A stretch of 64,000 nt of DNA from Enterococcus caccae ATCC BAA-1240 (GTDB lineage Bacteria > Bacillota > Bacilli > Lactobacillales > Enterococcaceae): assembly GCF_000407145.1 (NCBI RefSeq), contig NZ_KE136475.1, positions 310,001-374,000 of the forward strand, given 5' to 3'. The notes under the pieces are model-generated. The model made no database searches, was not told the DNA's origin, and saw nothing but the letters and a program-made list of their open reading frames with translations. Made by a program: the position numbers and the translations under genes. Shown here one piece after another: positions 39,337 through 49,863 of the stretch; positions within the stretch are counted from its first letter, which is position 1; the number at the start of each line of letters is the position of its first letter.

Positions 39337-40804
39337 AGTGGATAGATCCCATTAATTTTTTGATAGGATTTTTAGAAAGAATCAAGATAATACCGGCAAT
39401 CACAGCTACGAATCCTACAATTCCAAAATACGCCGATTCAGTTTGAGGTGTATAAAAACGAGCGATTTGAGCATTGATTGCTTGTGAAGCAGCGTCAGCC
39501 AACAGCCAAATTGCGACAGTTTGCGATTCAAAAGCTTTAGGTGCAAGCTTTGTTGTAATCGACAACCCAACTGGAGAAATACACATCTCCCCTACGATCA
39601 TAATGAAGAAACTAAAGAACAACCATAACGGACTAACTCTTGTATCAGTGCCATAAAGCAATCCTGACAGCATCAAAAGAACAAAAGACAGACCAGCAAA
39701 AACCAATCCCAATGAAAATTTGACCACTGTTGAAGGTTGCTTTTTCCCTAATCTTGTCCATAAAGTCACAAATACGGGAGTTAAAACAACAACAAAAATT
39801 GGATTTAACGATTGGAACCAACTAGGTGCAATGGAAAAACCGAATAAGGTATCATTTGTCCGTTCATTCGCAAATAATGCTAAAATTGAAGAACCTTGTT
39901 CTTCTAGTGACCAAAAAATGATTCCTGCTAAAAATAATGGAATGTAACCAAGTACTTTTGGTTTTTCTTCAGCGGTCACATTTTTTGAAGTCAACATCTT
40001 AATAAAATAATAGACAGGCAACAAAATTCCCAGCACACTAACACTATTAATAAAGAATCCAATCGTTAACTGTTCCAGAATAAAGGCACCGCCAAAAAGA
40101 ACGATGACAAAAACAAGAGCAAGTAATAAAGAGCGTATGAACTTTTTCCGTTCTTCTGTACCGATTGGATTCGTTGGTTTTAAACCAATACCGTCTAGTG
40201 ATTTCTTCCCTTGTAAATAATATTGTAACAAGCCGAAAAACATACCGAAAGCAGCTACTGAGAAACCAACATGATAGTTATACGTTTGACCTAATGTTCC
40301 AACGACAAACGGTGCCAGTAACGCACCAATATTGATTCCCATATAGAAAATAGAAAAACCAGCATCACGACGTGTGTCTGTTTTTGAATAAAGATGTCCG
40401 ACCATGCCAGAGACATTAGGTTTTAGCATTCCTGTACCGATCACAATCAGAAGAATGGAGAGGAATAATGCAGCAATTCCAAACGGTGTCGCTAGAACAA
40501 TGTGACCGACCATGATGAATACGCCGCCGAAGAAAACCGTTTTTCTAGCACCTAACACTCGGTCAGAGATCCAGCCACCAACGATACTGGACATAAAAAC
40601 AAGCGATCCATAAATCGACATAATTGCCAAAGCTGTTTCTTTTGGTAAACCTAACCCACCATTTGCGACCGTATCATAAATATAATACAGTAAAATTGCC
40701 CTCATACCATAGTAACTAAATCTCTCCCACATCTCAGTAAAGAAGAGTGTAGACAATCCTTTGGGCTGTCCCAAAAACGACTTGTCTAACTGCTGATCGT
40801 CCAT
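39335..40804 (-). CDS. dtpT: Proton-dependent di/tripeptide transporter (POT family)
   Basis: A 489-residue, 14-helix MFS transporter. The N-terminal PTR2 signature FFTEMWERFSYYGMRAILLYY (E-x-x-E-R proton site) and FYMGINIGALLAPFVVG (second PTR2 motif) are present. It imports di- and tripeptides with H+. ATG 40804 follows GAGGTT; an upstream TTG at 40819 is rejected. Monocistronic. Confidence 0.93.
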   Translation of the reverse strand: MDDQQLDKSFLGQPKGLSTLFFTEMWERFSYYGMRAILLYYIYDTVANGGLGLPKETALAIMSIYGSLVFMSSIVGGWISDRVLGARKTVFFGGVFIMVGHIVLATPFGIAALFLSILLIVIGTGMLKPNVSGMVGHLYSKTDTRRDAGFSIFYMGINIGALLAPFVVGTLGQTYNYHVGFSVAAFGMFFGLLQYYLQGKKSLDGIGLKPTNPIGTEERKKFIRSLLLALVFVIVLFGGAFILEQLTIGFFINSVSVLGILLPVYYFIKMLTSKNVTAEEKPKVLGYIPLFLAGIIFWSLEEQGSSILALFANERTNDTLFGFSIAPSWFQSLNPIFVVVLTPVFVTLWTRLGKKQPSTVVKFSLGLVFAGLSFVLLMLSGLLYGTDTRVSPLWLFFSFFIMIVGEMCISPVGLSITTKLAPKAFESQTVAIWLLADAASQAINAQIARFYTPQTESAYFGIVGFVAVIAGIILILSKNPIKKLMGSIH

Positions 40805-40992
40805 AAATAATAACCTCAATTCTTTTTAATATTCAGAAAATTCATTTAACCTAGTGTTTCTGAAAAAAGTACATAGAGTAATTGTAAACTGTTACTCTTT
40901 TAAATATCATAAATTTTCATGGATAAACTATAAGAATAATAGTGTTTTTATTCATTTTATTTTCATATAAAAAAGAGAAAGGAAGGGAAATT

Positions 40993-41388
40993 TTGAAAAT
41001 AATAACGCAAAGACAGCAAGAATGGGCTTCGCTCAAGTATTTGGTTTTGTCAAAATCTCAACAAGATTATAGAGCGATAAGAAAGTTATTCGCAGATAAT
41101 AAGTGGGATGAAGAAAAAGAACAAGTATTTCGAAGTTATCTACAGCATGCATTAACCGAGCCGCAAAAAAAAGGTGATTTGCTAAATGCTTATCAGCATG
41201 TTTGGGGGTATTTTAAAAACAAAGCAACAGAGACAGAGCGACAAAAATATGAAGAACTGATTGAAACATTTTCTATAGAGCAGGATGAATTACGCTCTTT
41301 TTTAAAAGAACTCACGTTAAAATACCAAGAGCCATATCTACTACAGTCAAAGCTCCTCTTTTCCACAATAGGACAAATAACTAAATAA
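40993..41388 (+). CDS. DUF1722 (YbgA-like) protein
   Basis: About 131 residues, soluble. The WASLKYLVLSKSQQDYRAIRKLF and LLNAYQHVWGYFKNKAT blocks match the DUF1722 core, which in many bacteria is attached to a DUF523 domain; here it stands alone. The TTG start at 40993 has AGGAAGGG 5 bases upstream, whereas the longer ATG frame from 40942 has no site and an odd hydrophobic start. YbgA-type proteins are often near photolyase genes, but none is seen here. Confidence 0.7.
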   Translation: MKIITQRQQEWASLKYLVLSKSQQDYRAIRKLFADNKWDEEKEQVFRSYLQHALTEPQKKGDLLNAYQHVWGYFKNKATETERQKYEELIETFSIEQDELRSFLKELTLKYQEPYLLQSKLLFSTIGQITK

Positions 41389-41392
41389 TCAG

Positions 41393-41458
41393 AAAAAAGT
41401 GATTCAAATGGCGAAATTCAATTTTAAGTTCGTTATAAATGTTCGGATTCGCTTTTTT
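41393..41458 (+). terminator. Terminator after the DUF1722 gene
   Basis: Arms AAAAAAGTGATTCA (41393-41406) / GGATTCGCTTTTTT (41445-41458), two mismatches, long loop. Confidence 0.55.
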
Positions 41459-41523
41459 TGTATGTATAAGTGTAATTATTTATCAATACACGAATATTTA
41501 TTGTTTGAATTGAAAAAAACATA

Positions 41524-41552
41524 TTGAAATCGTCTCGGAAAATGAGTATACT
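41524..41552 (+). promoter_or_regulatory. Promoter of the polyamine-type ABC/deaminase operon
   Basis: TTGAAA (41524-41529), 17-base spacer, TATACT (41547-41552), about 27 bases before the ribosome site GAGGAG. Confidence 0.7.
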
Positions 41553-41585
41553 AAATCAGTGGAAAAACGAACGAGGAGTGTGTAG

Positions 41586-42422
41586 ATGAACAAGAATGTT
41601 CCGTATTTTATCGTAGCACCTGGAATAATTTTATTATTATTTTTCTTAATGATTCCTTTAGCTACAAGTGTTTTACCAACTATTTTTTCAGATCAAGGGG
41701 TGACATTGAGTAACTACCTCGATTTTTTTAAAGACGAATATAATCTATCGATCTTTTGGCGCACAATTAAGGTTTCGCTGATTGTTACGCTCATTTCAAT
41801 TTTATTAGGGATCCCAACGGCTTACTACATTGCGGGAGTCAGTAAAAAATGGCGTGGGGTTTTAATGGCAATGACCTTATTTCCGCTACTGACTAATTCA
41901 GTTATTCGAAGTTTTGCATGGATCAATATTTTAGGGAAAACAGGTGTAATCAATACGTTGTTGATGAAAACAGGTTTGATTGCTCAGCCACTAAATTTAC
42001 TCTATACAGAATTTGCTATTATTATAGGCTCTGTTTATCTTTTTTTACCGACTATGATTATGACGCTTGTAGGCGTTATGGAAAATATCGAAGGAGAAAT
42101 GCTGGAAGCCGCAGAAACGTTAGGTGCAAGTCCGTTCACAGCTTTTCGGAAAATTGTTTTGCCACTTTCTGTTCCTGGAACGATTGTTGGAAGTATTTTG
42201 GTTTTTACTGGAACACTGACCGCCTATACAACACCTCAATTGTTAGGTGGAAATCAGAAAATGATGATGTCGACCTTTTTATATCAAAAAGCCAACACAT
42301 TAGGAGATTGGAAAGCTGCGAGTGTTTTAGCTTTGATCATGATCGTTGTAACATTGATCGTTATGAAGGGCTTAGATATAGTAGCTAAAAAAGTTGATAG
42401 GAGAGAAGCAAACAATGCGTAA
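41586..42422 (+). CDS. ABC transporter permease (PotB-like)
   Basis: A 278-residue inner-membrane protein with six helices and the EAA loop MLEAAETLGASPFTAFRKIVLPLSVPG (about 174-200) that docks the ATPase. It resembles PotB of spermidine/putrescine importers. First gene of a six-gene operon; overlaps the next permease by 8 bases. Substrate is uncertain because the operon ends in purine-type deaminases. Confidence 0.85.
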   Translation: MNKNVPYFIVAPGIILLLFFLMIPLATSVLPTIFSDQGVTLSNYLDFFKDEYNLSIFWRTIKVSLIVTLISILLGIPTAYYIAGVSKKWRGVLMAMTLFPLLTNSVIRSFAWINILGKTGVINTLLMKTGLIAQPLNLLYTEFAIIIGSVYLFLPTMIMTLVGVMENIEGEMLEAAETLGASPFTAFRKIVLPLSVPGTIVGSILVFTGTLTAYTTPQLLGGNQKMMMSTFLYQKANTLGDWKAASVLALIMIVVTLIVMKGLDIVAKKVDRREANNA

Positions 42423-43194
42423 ACAAAAAGGGATGACGCTGATTGCGATCCTAGTATTCTTATTTTTATTCTTACCACTTTGCTTGATTGTTGTTACATC
42501 CTTTGGGACAGCTGCAGCGATCCAGTTTCCAATCAAAGGATTTACACTAGATTGGTATACAAAAGCGTTACAGTCAGATACGTTTATGAGCAGTTTTAAA
42601 TTAAGTTTAATTATCGGTGTTTTAGCAACTGTTTTAGCTTTGGTTGTTGGGATTCCAGCATCTTATGCATTGGCACGGTATTCAGTAAAAGGCAGAAACT
42701 TTATTAAAAGCTTCTTCTTATCCCCAACTGTGATTCCAGGAATCGTTGTGGGCTATACATTATTTCAATACATTGTTATCAAATTAGGCTTGCCGATTTT
42801 TCAAGGATTATTGATAGGACATTTTTTAATCAGTTTACCGTATATTATTCGAGTAGTTGGCTCAAGTATGGAACAGTTGGATTATTCGATGGAAGAAGTT
42901 GCTTGGACTTTAGGTTGTACGAAAACGAGAGCCTTTATTCAAATAGTTTTACCCAACGTCTCTTCAGGGATATTTGCAGCCTTTATGTTGGCTTTTGTTA
43001 ATTCTTTTAACAATGTTCCAGTGTCAATTTTTTTATCAGGACCAGGAGTGACCATGTTACCGACATCTTTACTTAGTTATATGGAATACAATTATGATCC
43101 AACGGTTTCGGCTATTTCCGTAATGTTGATGTTATTGACGATGGGATTAATGTTTTTGATCGAAAAAACACTAGGATTAGCTTCGATTGCGTAA
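42415..43194 (+). CDS. ABC transporter permease (PotC-like)
   Basis: A 259-residue, six-helix permease; EAA loop MEEVAWTLGCTKTRAFIQIVLPNVSSG. Partner of the preceding PotB-like protein. ATG 42415 lies inside the end of that gene behind GGAGAG. C-terminal sequence is typical of PotC. Confidence 0.85.
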   Translation: MRKQKGMTLIAILVFLFLFLPLCLIVVTSFGTAAAIQFPIKGFTLDWYTKALQSDTFMSSFKLSLIIGVLATVLALVVGIPASYALARYSVKGRNFIKSFFLSPTVIPGIVVGYTLFQYIVIKLGLPIFQGLLIGHFLISLPYIIRVVGSSMEQLDYSMEEVAWTLGCTKTRAFIQIVLPNVSSGIFAAFMLAFVNSFNNVPVSIFLSGPGVTMLPTSLLSYMEYNYDPTVSAISVMLMLLTMGLMFLIEKTLGLASIA

Positions 43195-43252
43195 CTAAAA
43201 GGACGAGCAATCAAAGCGTTCGAATTTAAATAGGTAGAAAGAGGAGAAAATT

Positions 43253-44293
43253 TTGACTTTTGTTGATTTAAAAGAGGTACGTGTCAGCTATGATGGCAAA
43301 CAAGATATATTAAAAGATTTAAGCATCTCAATGGAGAAAGGGGAATTGGTTTCACTTCTTGGTCCAAGTGGCTGTGGAAAAACAACAACGCTTCGAGTGA
43401 TCGCAGGATTGATCAAACCAAACGACGGCTCTTTTAAAGTAGATGAAGAAGAGTTGACTAAAGTACCTGTGCATAAACGAAATTTTGGTATGGTATTTCA
43501 AAGTTATGCATTATTTCCACATTTGACGATTGCTGAAAATGTTGCGTTTGGACTGAAATTGAGAAAAGAATCAAAAGTTAGCACAAAAGAAAAAGTAGAA
43601 AAAATGCTTGAGGTCTGTGGACTAGAAAACCTTGGTGATCGTTATCCAAAGCAACTTTCTGGTGGACAAAGACAGCGTGTAGCCTTAGCACGTGCCTTGA
43701 TCATTGAGCCTAAATTATTATTGTTAGATGAACCTTTAAGTAATCTAGATGCAAAATTAAGAGTGGCTATGCGAATCGAAATCAAACGAATTCAACAACA
43801 ACTAGGTATAACAACAGTATTTGTAACCCACGACCAAGAAGAATGTTTCTCTATTTCAGATAAGGTCGCAATTATGAATAACGGCGTGATCGAGCAATAT
43901 GATTCACCGGAAAGGATTTACCGTTTGCCAAAAACAAAATTCGTAGCACAATTTATCGGTTTTGAAAATTTCTTTACTGTGACGAAAAATGCTGAAGGGC
44001 AATATAAAAGTGAAAATGGTCAGCTGTTCACCACGACTAACCCGCAACCAATAGCTAATGAGACGGTTGCAACGATTCGCCCAGAAGACATTGACATTGT
44101 GTCAGCAACAACGCAAAATACAATCGAAGGAACGGTTCTGATTAGAACCTTCTTAGGGAAAAGTTATCAGTATGAAGTAATGACACCGCTTGGAAAATTA
44201 TTAGTCAATGGAACGAGTGAACAGCTCTATGAAACAGGAGACACTATTCATGTGGTTTTTCCAGCAGATAAACTAGTTATTTTAGAAAAATAA
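43253..44293 (+). CDS. ABC transporter ATP-binding protein (PotA-like)
   Basis: A 346-residue ATPase: Walker A GPSGCGKTT, Q-loop QSYALFPH, signature LSGGQRQRVALARAL, Walker B LLLLDEPLSNLD, H-loop THDQEE. A C-terminal TOBE region (about 265-345, TIRPEDIDIV) is standard for polyamine/iron/maltose-type importers. TTG start at 43253 behind GAGGAG. It energises the two permeases upstream. Confidence 0.92.
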   Translation: MTFVDLKEVRVSYDGKQDILKDLSISMEKGELVSLLGPSGCGKTTTLRVIAGLIKPNDGSFKVDEEELTKVPVHKRNFGMVFQSYALFPHLTIAENVAFGLKLRKESKVSTKEKVEKMLEVCGLENLGDRYPKQLSGGQRQRVALARALIIEPKLLLLDEPLSNLDAKLRVAMRIEIKRIQQQLGITTVFVTHDQEECFSISDKVAIMNNGVIEQYDSPERIYRLPKTKFVAQFIGFENFFTVTKNAEGQYKSENGQLFTTTNPQPIANETVATIRPEDIDIVSATTQNTIEGTVLIRTFLGKSYQYEVMTPLGKLLVNGTSEQLYETGDTIHVVFPADKLVILEK

Positions 44294-44320
44294 ACGATAA
44301 GATGAAGGGAACTAAATAGA

Positions 44321-45385
44321 ATGAAAAAGAAACTAATGATCGGTGTTTTAGCGACAGCAACTTTACTAATGGCAGCTTGCGGTAATAGTGAGGCGAATAC
44401 GAAAGCCGAAAATAAAAACGGCGGTAAAGCGTTGGTGGTTTCTACCTTTGGGTTAAGTGAGGATATTGTAAAAAAAGATATTATTGTCCCTTTTGAAAAC
44501 ACAAATGATGCGAAAGTAACATTAGAAGTTGGCAACAGTACAGATCGTTATACAAAATTATTGAATAATCCCAATGCTGGAATCGATGTGATTGAATTAG
44601 CGCAAGCCAATGCAACACAAGGTGATAAGGAAGGTCTTTTTGAAAAAATCACAGAAAAAGAAGTACCGAACATTAAAGATTTAACCGTTGGAGCAAAGGA
44701 AGTCTATGAAAGCGGAGCAGGTATCCCAATCGCAGTTAACAGTGTAGGGATCGTTTATAATAAAGAAAAAGTTGGTAAAGAAATCACGAGCTGGGAAGAT
44801 TTATGGTCATCAAACCTAAAAGGAAAAATTTCTGTTCCAGACATTTCTACAACAGCCGGACCGTTGATGTTATACATTGCGAGTGACCATGCAGGTACTG
44901 ATATTACTACCGATAAAGGCAAAGCAGCTTTTAATGCAATGAAAGAGCTAAAGCCGAATGTGGTTAAGACGTATTCAAAATCATCAGATCTTGCTAACAT
45001 GTTCCAATCAGGTGAAATCGAAGTTGCGGTCGTGGCAGATTTTGCTGTTGATATCATTCAAGGCGCTTCTAAAGAGGCAACCTACATTGTTCCTGAAAGT
45101 GGGACGTATGCAAACTTTAATACAATCAACGTACCAAAAAACTCTAAAAATAAAGAGTTAGCCTATACATTTGTTAATGAACGAATCAGTGAAGCCTCGC
45201 AAAAAACAAAAGCCGTTTCATTAAATGAAGGACCAACCAACGATAAGGTGACACTTGATGAAAAACAAGCAGAAAACAAAACCTACGGTAAAGTAGCAGA
45301 TCGAGCAAAAACAGTTGATTTTTCATTCATCAATGATAATTTATCCAATTGGGTCGACCAGTGGAACCGAACAATGAACCAATAA
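44321..45385 (+). CDS. ABC transporter substrate-binding lipoprotein (PotD-like)
   Basis: A 354-residue lipoprotein: signal peptide with lipobox LMAAC (Cys about 20), then a periplasmic-binding fold type II (PotD/AfuA-like, AVNSVGIVYNKEKVGKEITS WEDLW region). It delivers substrate to the two permeases. Key polyamine-binding acidic and aromatic residues cannot be assigned by eye, so polyamine specificity is only a family guess. Confidence 0.85.
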   Translation: MKKKLMIGVLATATLLMAACGNSEANTKAENKNGGKALVVSTFGLSEDIVKKDIIVPFENTNDAKVTLEVGNSTDRYTKLLNNPNAGIDVIELAQANATQGDKEGLFEKITEKEVPNIKDLTVGAKEVYESGAGIPIAVNSVGIVYNKEKVGKEITSWEDLWSSNLKGKISVPDISTTAGPLMLYIASDHAGTDITTDKGKAAFNAMKELKPNVVKTYSKSSDLANMFQSGEIEVAVVADFAVDIIQGASKEATYIVPESGTYANFNTINVPKNSKNKELAYTFVNERISEASQKTKAVSLNEGPTNDKVTLDEKQAENKTYGKVADRAKTVDFSFINDNLSNWVDQWNRTMNQ

Positions 45386-45406
45386 ATAGCGAGAAAGGCG
45401 ATAAGT

Positions 45407-47146
45407 ATGAACGTAGATATGATCATTCAAGATGTTTGGGTTTTCCAAACAGCAACACAATCTTTTATCAAAAAAAATGTTTCTATTAAAGATGGGAAAT
45501 TTTATTACATTAGTACCACAGAGATGAGTAACTTAACGCCTGAAACAATCATCAAAGCCGAGAATCAATATATGATTCCCGGCTTGATTGATGCCCATAT
45601 GCACATTGAAAGTTCAATGACGACACCCACGATTTTTTCAAAAGCGGTATTACGTTATGGTGTAACAACGGTTGTGGCAGATGCTCATGAGATGGCAAAT
45701 GTCTTTGGCTTAGAAGGGTTAGAGGAATTTATGAAGGCAGAAACAGAGCTGGATATCTTTCACGCGATTCCATCTTCTGTTCCTTCGACAACGCCGGAAT
45801 TAGAAACAACAGGTGGGATCATCGGACTTGCTGAAGTAGCAGAATTATTGAAACAGCCTAAAATTGTATGTTTAGGTGAGGCGATGAACTTTAAAGGAAT
45901 TGCCTATGAACCAGAGTCTTTGATTCGACAAATTATCGATTTATGCAAAAAAGAACGACCAACCATGCCTTTAGAAGGCCACTGTCCTAAAATTTACGAT
46001 GAAGAGCTGGCGGCCTTTTTATTTAGCGGAATCACTTCGGATCATACACACCAATTTCCAGAATCCTTAAAAGAAAAAATTGAGGCAGGTGTTTTCATCC
46101 AATTTCAAAATAAATCGATCACACCTGAAAATATGCAGGTTATTGTAGAAAATCAGTTTTATGAATATGCCAGCATTATTACAGATGACGTGATGGCAGA
46201 TGATTTGCTTCATGGACATTTGAACGAGAATTTGAAAAAGGCTGTAAAAGCAGGTTTGCCGATTGAAAAAGCCATCTACATGACAACTTATACGCCAGCA
46301 AGACGGATGGGATTTCATGATCGTGGAGAAATTGCACCTGGTCGTATGGCTGATTTCATTTTATTAAATGATTTGGAAGAGTTCACGTTTGAGGCTGTTT
46401 ATAAATCTGGCAAAAAAGTTTATGAACAAGGAGCAGAAATTGACTATCCTACTGTGATTGAGTCATTTCCAGCAACGTACCAAAAATCCGTCAACTGTAA
46501 ACCACTTACAGTGGCTGACTTAGTGATCAAAGTAGCAACGGACAAAGACAGTGTTCGTTGTAATGTGATTCAAAAACAGGAAGTAGGAACATTCACTGAG
46601 CGGATCACCAAAGAAATTCCAGTAAAAGAAGGCATTTTACAATGGCAAGAAGCAGATTGTGCTTTATTGATCGTGATGGAAAGATATGGCAAAAACGGTA
46701 ATATTTCGATATCATTGATGGATAAGCCAATCAGTGAAAAAGGCGCAATCGCAACTACTTGGGCGCATGATCATCATAATGTAATGGTTATGGGCAATAC
46801 GCTAGAGGATATCGTTCTAGCGCAAAATGAATTACTTGCGATTCAGGGCGGCTATATTGTCGTTTCAAATGGAGAAATCACAGGGAAATGTCCGTTGCCT
46901 ATCGGTGGAATATTGTCCCAGGCTCCAATTGAAGAACTAGGCGGAGACTTGCAAAAAGTTCGAGCAAGCATGCAAGCGTTAGGGTACAAAAATATGAATG
47001 AAATCATGTCTTTTTCTACATTATCTCTTCCAGTCTCGCCTGCAATCAAGGTGACAGATATGGGAATGATGAACACGAAAACACAAGCGTTTTATCCATT
47101 GATTTTTCCGGAAGACGGAGTGTTGCTGAATGAAGACACTCATTAA
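45407..47146 (+). CDS. ade: Adenine deaminase (Ade family)
   Basis: A 579-residue amidohydrolase. Metal motif [13 protein letters not shown], central EGHCPKI and SDHTHQ strings, and a C-terminal domain with [13 protein letters not shown] agree with Ade. The reaction is adenine to hypoxanthine plus ammonia. AGAAAGGCG precedes ATG. Its last 17 bases overlap the next gene. Enzymes of this family from some bacteria also act on other substrates, so specificity is probable rather than certain. Confidence 0.85.
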   Translation: MNVDMIIQDVWVFQTATQSFIKKNVSIKDGKFYYISTTEMSNLTPETIIKAENQYMIPGLIDAHMHIESSMTTPTIFSKAVLRYGVTTVVADAHEMANVFGLEGLEEFMKAETELDIFHAIPSSVPSTTPELETTGGIIGLAEVAELLKQPKIVCLGEAMNFKGIAYEPESLIRQIIDLCKKERPTMPLEGHCPKIYDEELAAFLFSGITSDHTHQFPESLKEKIEAGVFIQFQNKSITPENMQVIVENQFYEYASIITDDVMADDLLHGHLNENLKKAVKAGLPIEKAIYMTTYTPARRMGFHDRGEIAPGRMADFILLNDLEEFTFEAVYKSGKKVYEQGAEIDYPTVIESFPATYQKSVNCKPLTVADLVIKVATDKDSVRCNVIQKQEVGTFTERITKEIPVKEGILQWQEADCALLIVMERYGKNGNISISLMDKPISEKGAIATTWAHDHHNVMVMGNTLEDIVLAQNELLAIQGGYIVVSNGEITGKCPLPIGGILSQAPIEELGGDLQKVRASMQALGYKNMNEIMSFSTLSLPVSPAIKVTDMGMMNTKTQAFYPLIFPEDGVLLNEDTH

Positions 47147-48452
47147 AAATGTTCATGTTCTATCGATGGATGAACAGTTTTCAGAAGTGAAGGATGGCTT
47201 TGTATTGATTGAAGGAGAGAGAATTACAAAAATTGGTTCTAGCTCTGAACTTGCCTCACTAGCGATTCGTGGGGATAAAGAGATCGATGGAAAAAATGGC
47301 TTGCTGATTCCAGGTCTGATCAATACTCATACACATGCAGGAATGGTCCCATTTCGTTCTTTAGGAGATGATGTGCCAGATCGATTGCGTCGCTTTTTAT
47401 TTCCTTTAGAACAGCATATGACAAAAGAGTTGGTAAGAGCGAGCAGTGATTATGCAATCGCAGAAATGTTGATGAGCGGTGTAACCATGTTTTGTGATAT
47501 GTACTATTTTGAAGATGAAGTAGCAAAAAGTTGCAAGGAGATGAGGATCCGCGCACTTGTTGGTGAAACAATCATTGATATGCCGACCTGTGACAGTCCA
47601 AAACCATCTGGCGGATATGACTATTGCGAAGCCTTTTTAGAAAAATGGCAGAACAATCCATTAGTAACACCCATCATTGCGCCGCATGCACCCAATACAA
47701 ATAATTTGGAAATGCTGGAGAAAATCGTGGTACTTAGTGAAAAATATAATGCGCCGATTACGATGCATGTGTCTGAAATGACCTATGAACTTGCCGATAT
47801 TCAAGAAAAATACAATCAAACACCGATAGAACTTCTACAAACATTAGGGTATTTTGAACGTGAGTTTATTTTGGCTCATTGCATTTTGACAAGTGAAAAT
47901 GATTTAAACATTATTGCAGAATCCAAAGGAAAAGCCCGTGTTGCGCATTGTATCGGTGCGAATACAAAGTCAGCAAAAGGGGTCGCACCTATCAAACAAA
48001 TGCTCGAAAAAAATATTGTGGTAGGCTTAGGAACAGATGGGCCCAGTAGTGGGAATACTTTAGATTTATTTAGCCAAATGCGTCTGTTTGCTAATACCCA
48101 TAAAACCTATAATCACGATCGTGCGCTTTTTCCTGCAAAAGAAATCGTTCGACTAGCAACAATGGGTGGTGCAAAAACATTAGGTTTAGCAGATCAAATA
48201 GGTTCGATTGAAATCGGAAAAAAGGCAGATTTAACCTTGATTGAAACGGAATCGGTGAATATGTTCCCCATTTTTGATCCATATTCAGCAATTGTTTACT
48301 CAGCTAACGCTAGTAATGTGGATTCAGTTTGGGTCAATGGGCGACAATTAGTCAGTGAGAAGAAAATGGTTGAACAAGAGTTGCAAGAAATTAAAGCAAC
48401 ACTGTATCATGAAATGGAAAACTTTGTCATAGAAGCGAAAAAATTATACTAA
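47130..48452 (+). CDS. Metal-dependent amidohydrolase (TRZ/ATZ, MtaD/SAH-deaminase-like)
   Basis: A 440-residue amidohydrolase of subtype III. Visible: [20 protein letters not shown] (metal His pair), [30 protein letters not shown] (Asp ligand) and a C-terminal small beta domain ([11 protein letters not shown]). Family members deaminate 5'-methylthioadenosine, S-adenosylhomocysteine, guanine or triazines. With Ade in the same operon and overlapping by 17 bases, a purine or adenosine derivative is likely. Confidence 0.8.
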   Translation: MKTLIKNVHVLSMDEQFSEVKDGFVLIEGERITKIGSSSELASLAIRGDKEIDGKNGLLIPGLINTHTHAGMVPFRSLGDDVPDRLRRFLFPLEQHMTKELVRASSDYAIAEMLMSGVTMFCDMYYFEDEVAKSCKEMRIRALVGETIIDMPTCDSPKPSGGYDYCEAFLEKWQNNPLVTPIIAPHAPNTNNLEMLEKIVVLSEKYNAPITMHVSEMTYELADIQEKYNQTPIELLQTLGYFEREFILAHCILTSENDLNIIAESKGKARVAHCIGANTKSAKGVAPIKQMLEKNIVVGLGTDGPSSGNTLDLFSQMRLFANTHKTYNHDRALFPAKEIVRLATMGGAKTLGLADQIGSIEIGKKADLTLIETESVNMFPIFDPYSAIVYSANASNVDSVWVNGRQLVSEKKMVEQELQEIKATLYHEMENFVIEAKKLY

Positions 48453-48487
48453 GCGAGGCTGGGTCAGAAGCGTTTATTCGGAATTTA

Positions 48488-48532
48488 GGGTGTGAAATAA
48501 AAGTGAAGTTTACTTTTGTTTCACACCCGTTT
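48488..48532. terminator. Bidirectional terminator
   Basis: Arms GGGTGTGAAATAAAAGT (48488-48504) / ACTTTTGTTTCACACCC (48512-48528), one G-U pair, tail GTTTTG. Serves the deaminase operon and the leftward oxidase gene. Confidence 0.9.
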
Positions 48533-48537
48533 TGTAT

Positions 48538-49641
48538 TTATTTTGATAAATAAGTCTCGATCGGCTTTTGATAGATTCCCCAATCACATTTACCTGCATT
48601 AAAATATTGTGCTAAAAGAAAACCAATATAAGGGCCAGTTGTTAGGCCAGAAGAACCTAAGCCGCTAGCCACAACTGCAGTGGGATTATCTGGTAAACAA
48701 TTGAAAAAAGGCGCGAAGTCTGATGTGTAAGCACGTGTTCCTACACGGTAAGAAGCTGAGTAGTTTTCAAAAAAAGCTGACTCAGCAAGAAAAGGAGCCG
48801 TTTTTTGTTGTAGCAGCGAAAAAGCCTCCTTTGTTGGAGTTAAATCAAATCCCCCATCATTTTCATGTGTTGCGCCGACTAGAATTTGTCCGTCTTCAAA
48901 CGGAATCAAATCACTTTCTCCATCCAACATTGCGACTGGCCAATCACCGCTGTTTTTAAACGGGGTTTCAAACGCTAATAGCTGCCCTTTTTGTGCTCTA
49001 ATATCAGTTGTATAACCAAGAGATCCTAATAATGAAGGCAATCCTGGCCCAGCACATAGAGCAACTGCATCAAATTGTTCTGTTTCGTCAGCTGTTTGAA
49101 CGAGCCATTGCTCGTGAATCCGACTAAGCTTGGCTGTACCAGTCTTTATGGTGATCATTTTGGTTAGTGCGCCTTGTCGTAATGTTTCTAAGTAACCAGC
49201 ACCGTCTAATTTTCCACCCCCCGTGATAAATAAGGAAGATTGTGTTTTTAATAAAGGCAGTTTTTCTGTAACTTGTTCTGCAGACAATAATTGGATATCT
49301 CCAATCTCAGGTGCAGTCTGTTTTCTTGCTTCTGCTAGTTGCATAAGCGAATCAAGCTCACCATCTTTTCGAAGGATCAGAGTGCCTGTTTGCTGATAAA
49401 CAGCCCTTGGTAGAGAGAAGTCTTGTACTAATTTAGGATAGAATGCTGCACCATCTTTGGCGAGCTGATACCATTTTTTGTTGCGGCGTTTTGAGAGCCA
49501 GGGAGAGATAATACCAGCGCTAGCTTTGGTTGCCTGTCCAATAGGATTGTCATATACAGTCACGTTATATTTTGTTAAATCAATGTAGTTGGCTAAGGTC
49601 AAACCAATGATCCCGCCACCTATGATTGCTAATTTTTCCAT
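48538..49641 (-). CDS. FAD-dependent D-amino-acid/glycine oxidase-type oxidoreductase
   Basis: A 367-residue DAO-family enzyme: N-terminal dinucleotide motif AIIGGGIIGLTLANYID, a second FAD contact near ATKASAGIISPW, and the C-terminal GLGSSGLTTGPYIGFLLAQ. DAO members oxidise glycine, sarcosine or D-amino acids with O2 to give H2O2. No thiamine-synthesis genes lie nearby, so ThiO is not supported. AAGGAG before ATG. Monocistronic. Confidence 0.82.
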   Translation of the reverse strand: MEKLAIIGGGIIGLTLANYIDLTKYNVTVYDNPIGQATKASAGIISPWLSKRRNKKWYQLAKDGAAFYPKLVQDFSLPRAVYQQTGTLILRKDGELDSLMQLAEARKQTAPEIGDIQLLSAEQVTEKLPLLKTQSSLFITGGGKLDGAGYLETLRQGALTKMITIKTGTAKLSRIHEQWLVQTADETEQFDAVALCAGPGLPSLLGSLGYTTDIRAQKGQLLAFETPFKNSGDWPVAMLDGESDLIPFEDGQILVGATHENDGGFDLTPTKEAFSLLQQKTAPFLAESAFFENYSASYRVGTRAYTSDFAPFFNCLPDNPTAVVASGLGSSGLTTGPYIGFLLAQYFNAGKCDWGIYQKPIETYLSK

Positions 49642-49863
49642 AAGTAACTCCTTATCAAATCAAGTAACTCATTTTTACATAAGTTTGTAGAGGATGCAAG
49701 AAATTTTATGATTTTCGACAGGAATAAAGCGGCTCTTTTAAGTTTTGGGAAAATGAAGTTTGATAAAAGGATAATAGGAATTCGATGAGAAAACACTTAT
49801 TTTTTATGGTATGATAATGAGTGTTATATTTTTAAAAATATCGAGTATGTAGGAGGTTACTAA

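Noticed and set aside
40942-40992. Upstream ATG for the DUF1722 gene
   Set aside because: No ribosome site; the in-frame TTG at 40993 follows AGGAAGGG and gives a normal DUF1722 N-terminus.
41389-41585. Purine riboswitch before the Pot-like/Ade operon
   Set aside because: The conserved loop sequences of the purine aptamer are absent; the region contains a terminator and an ordinary promoter.
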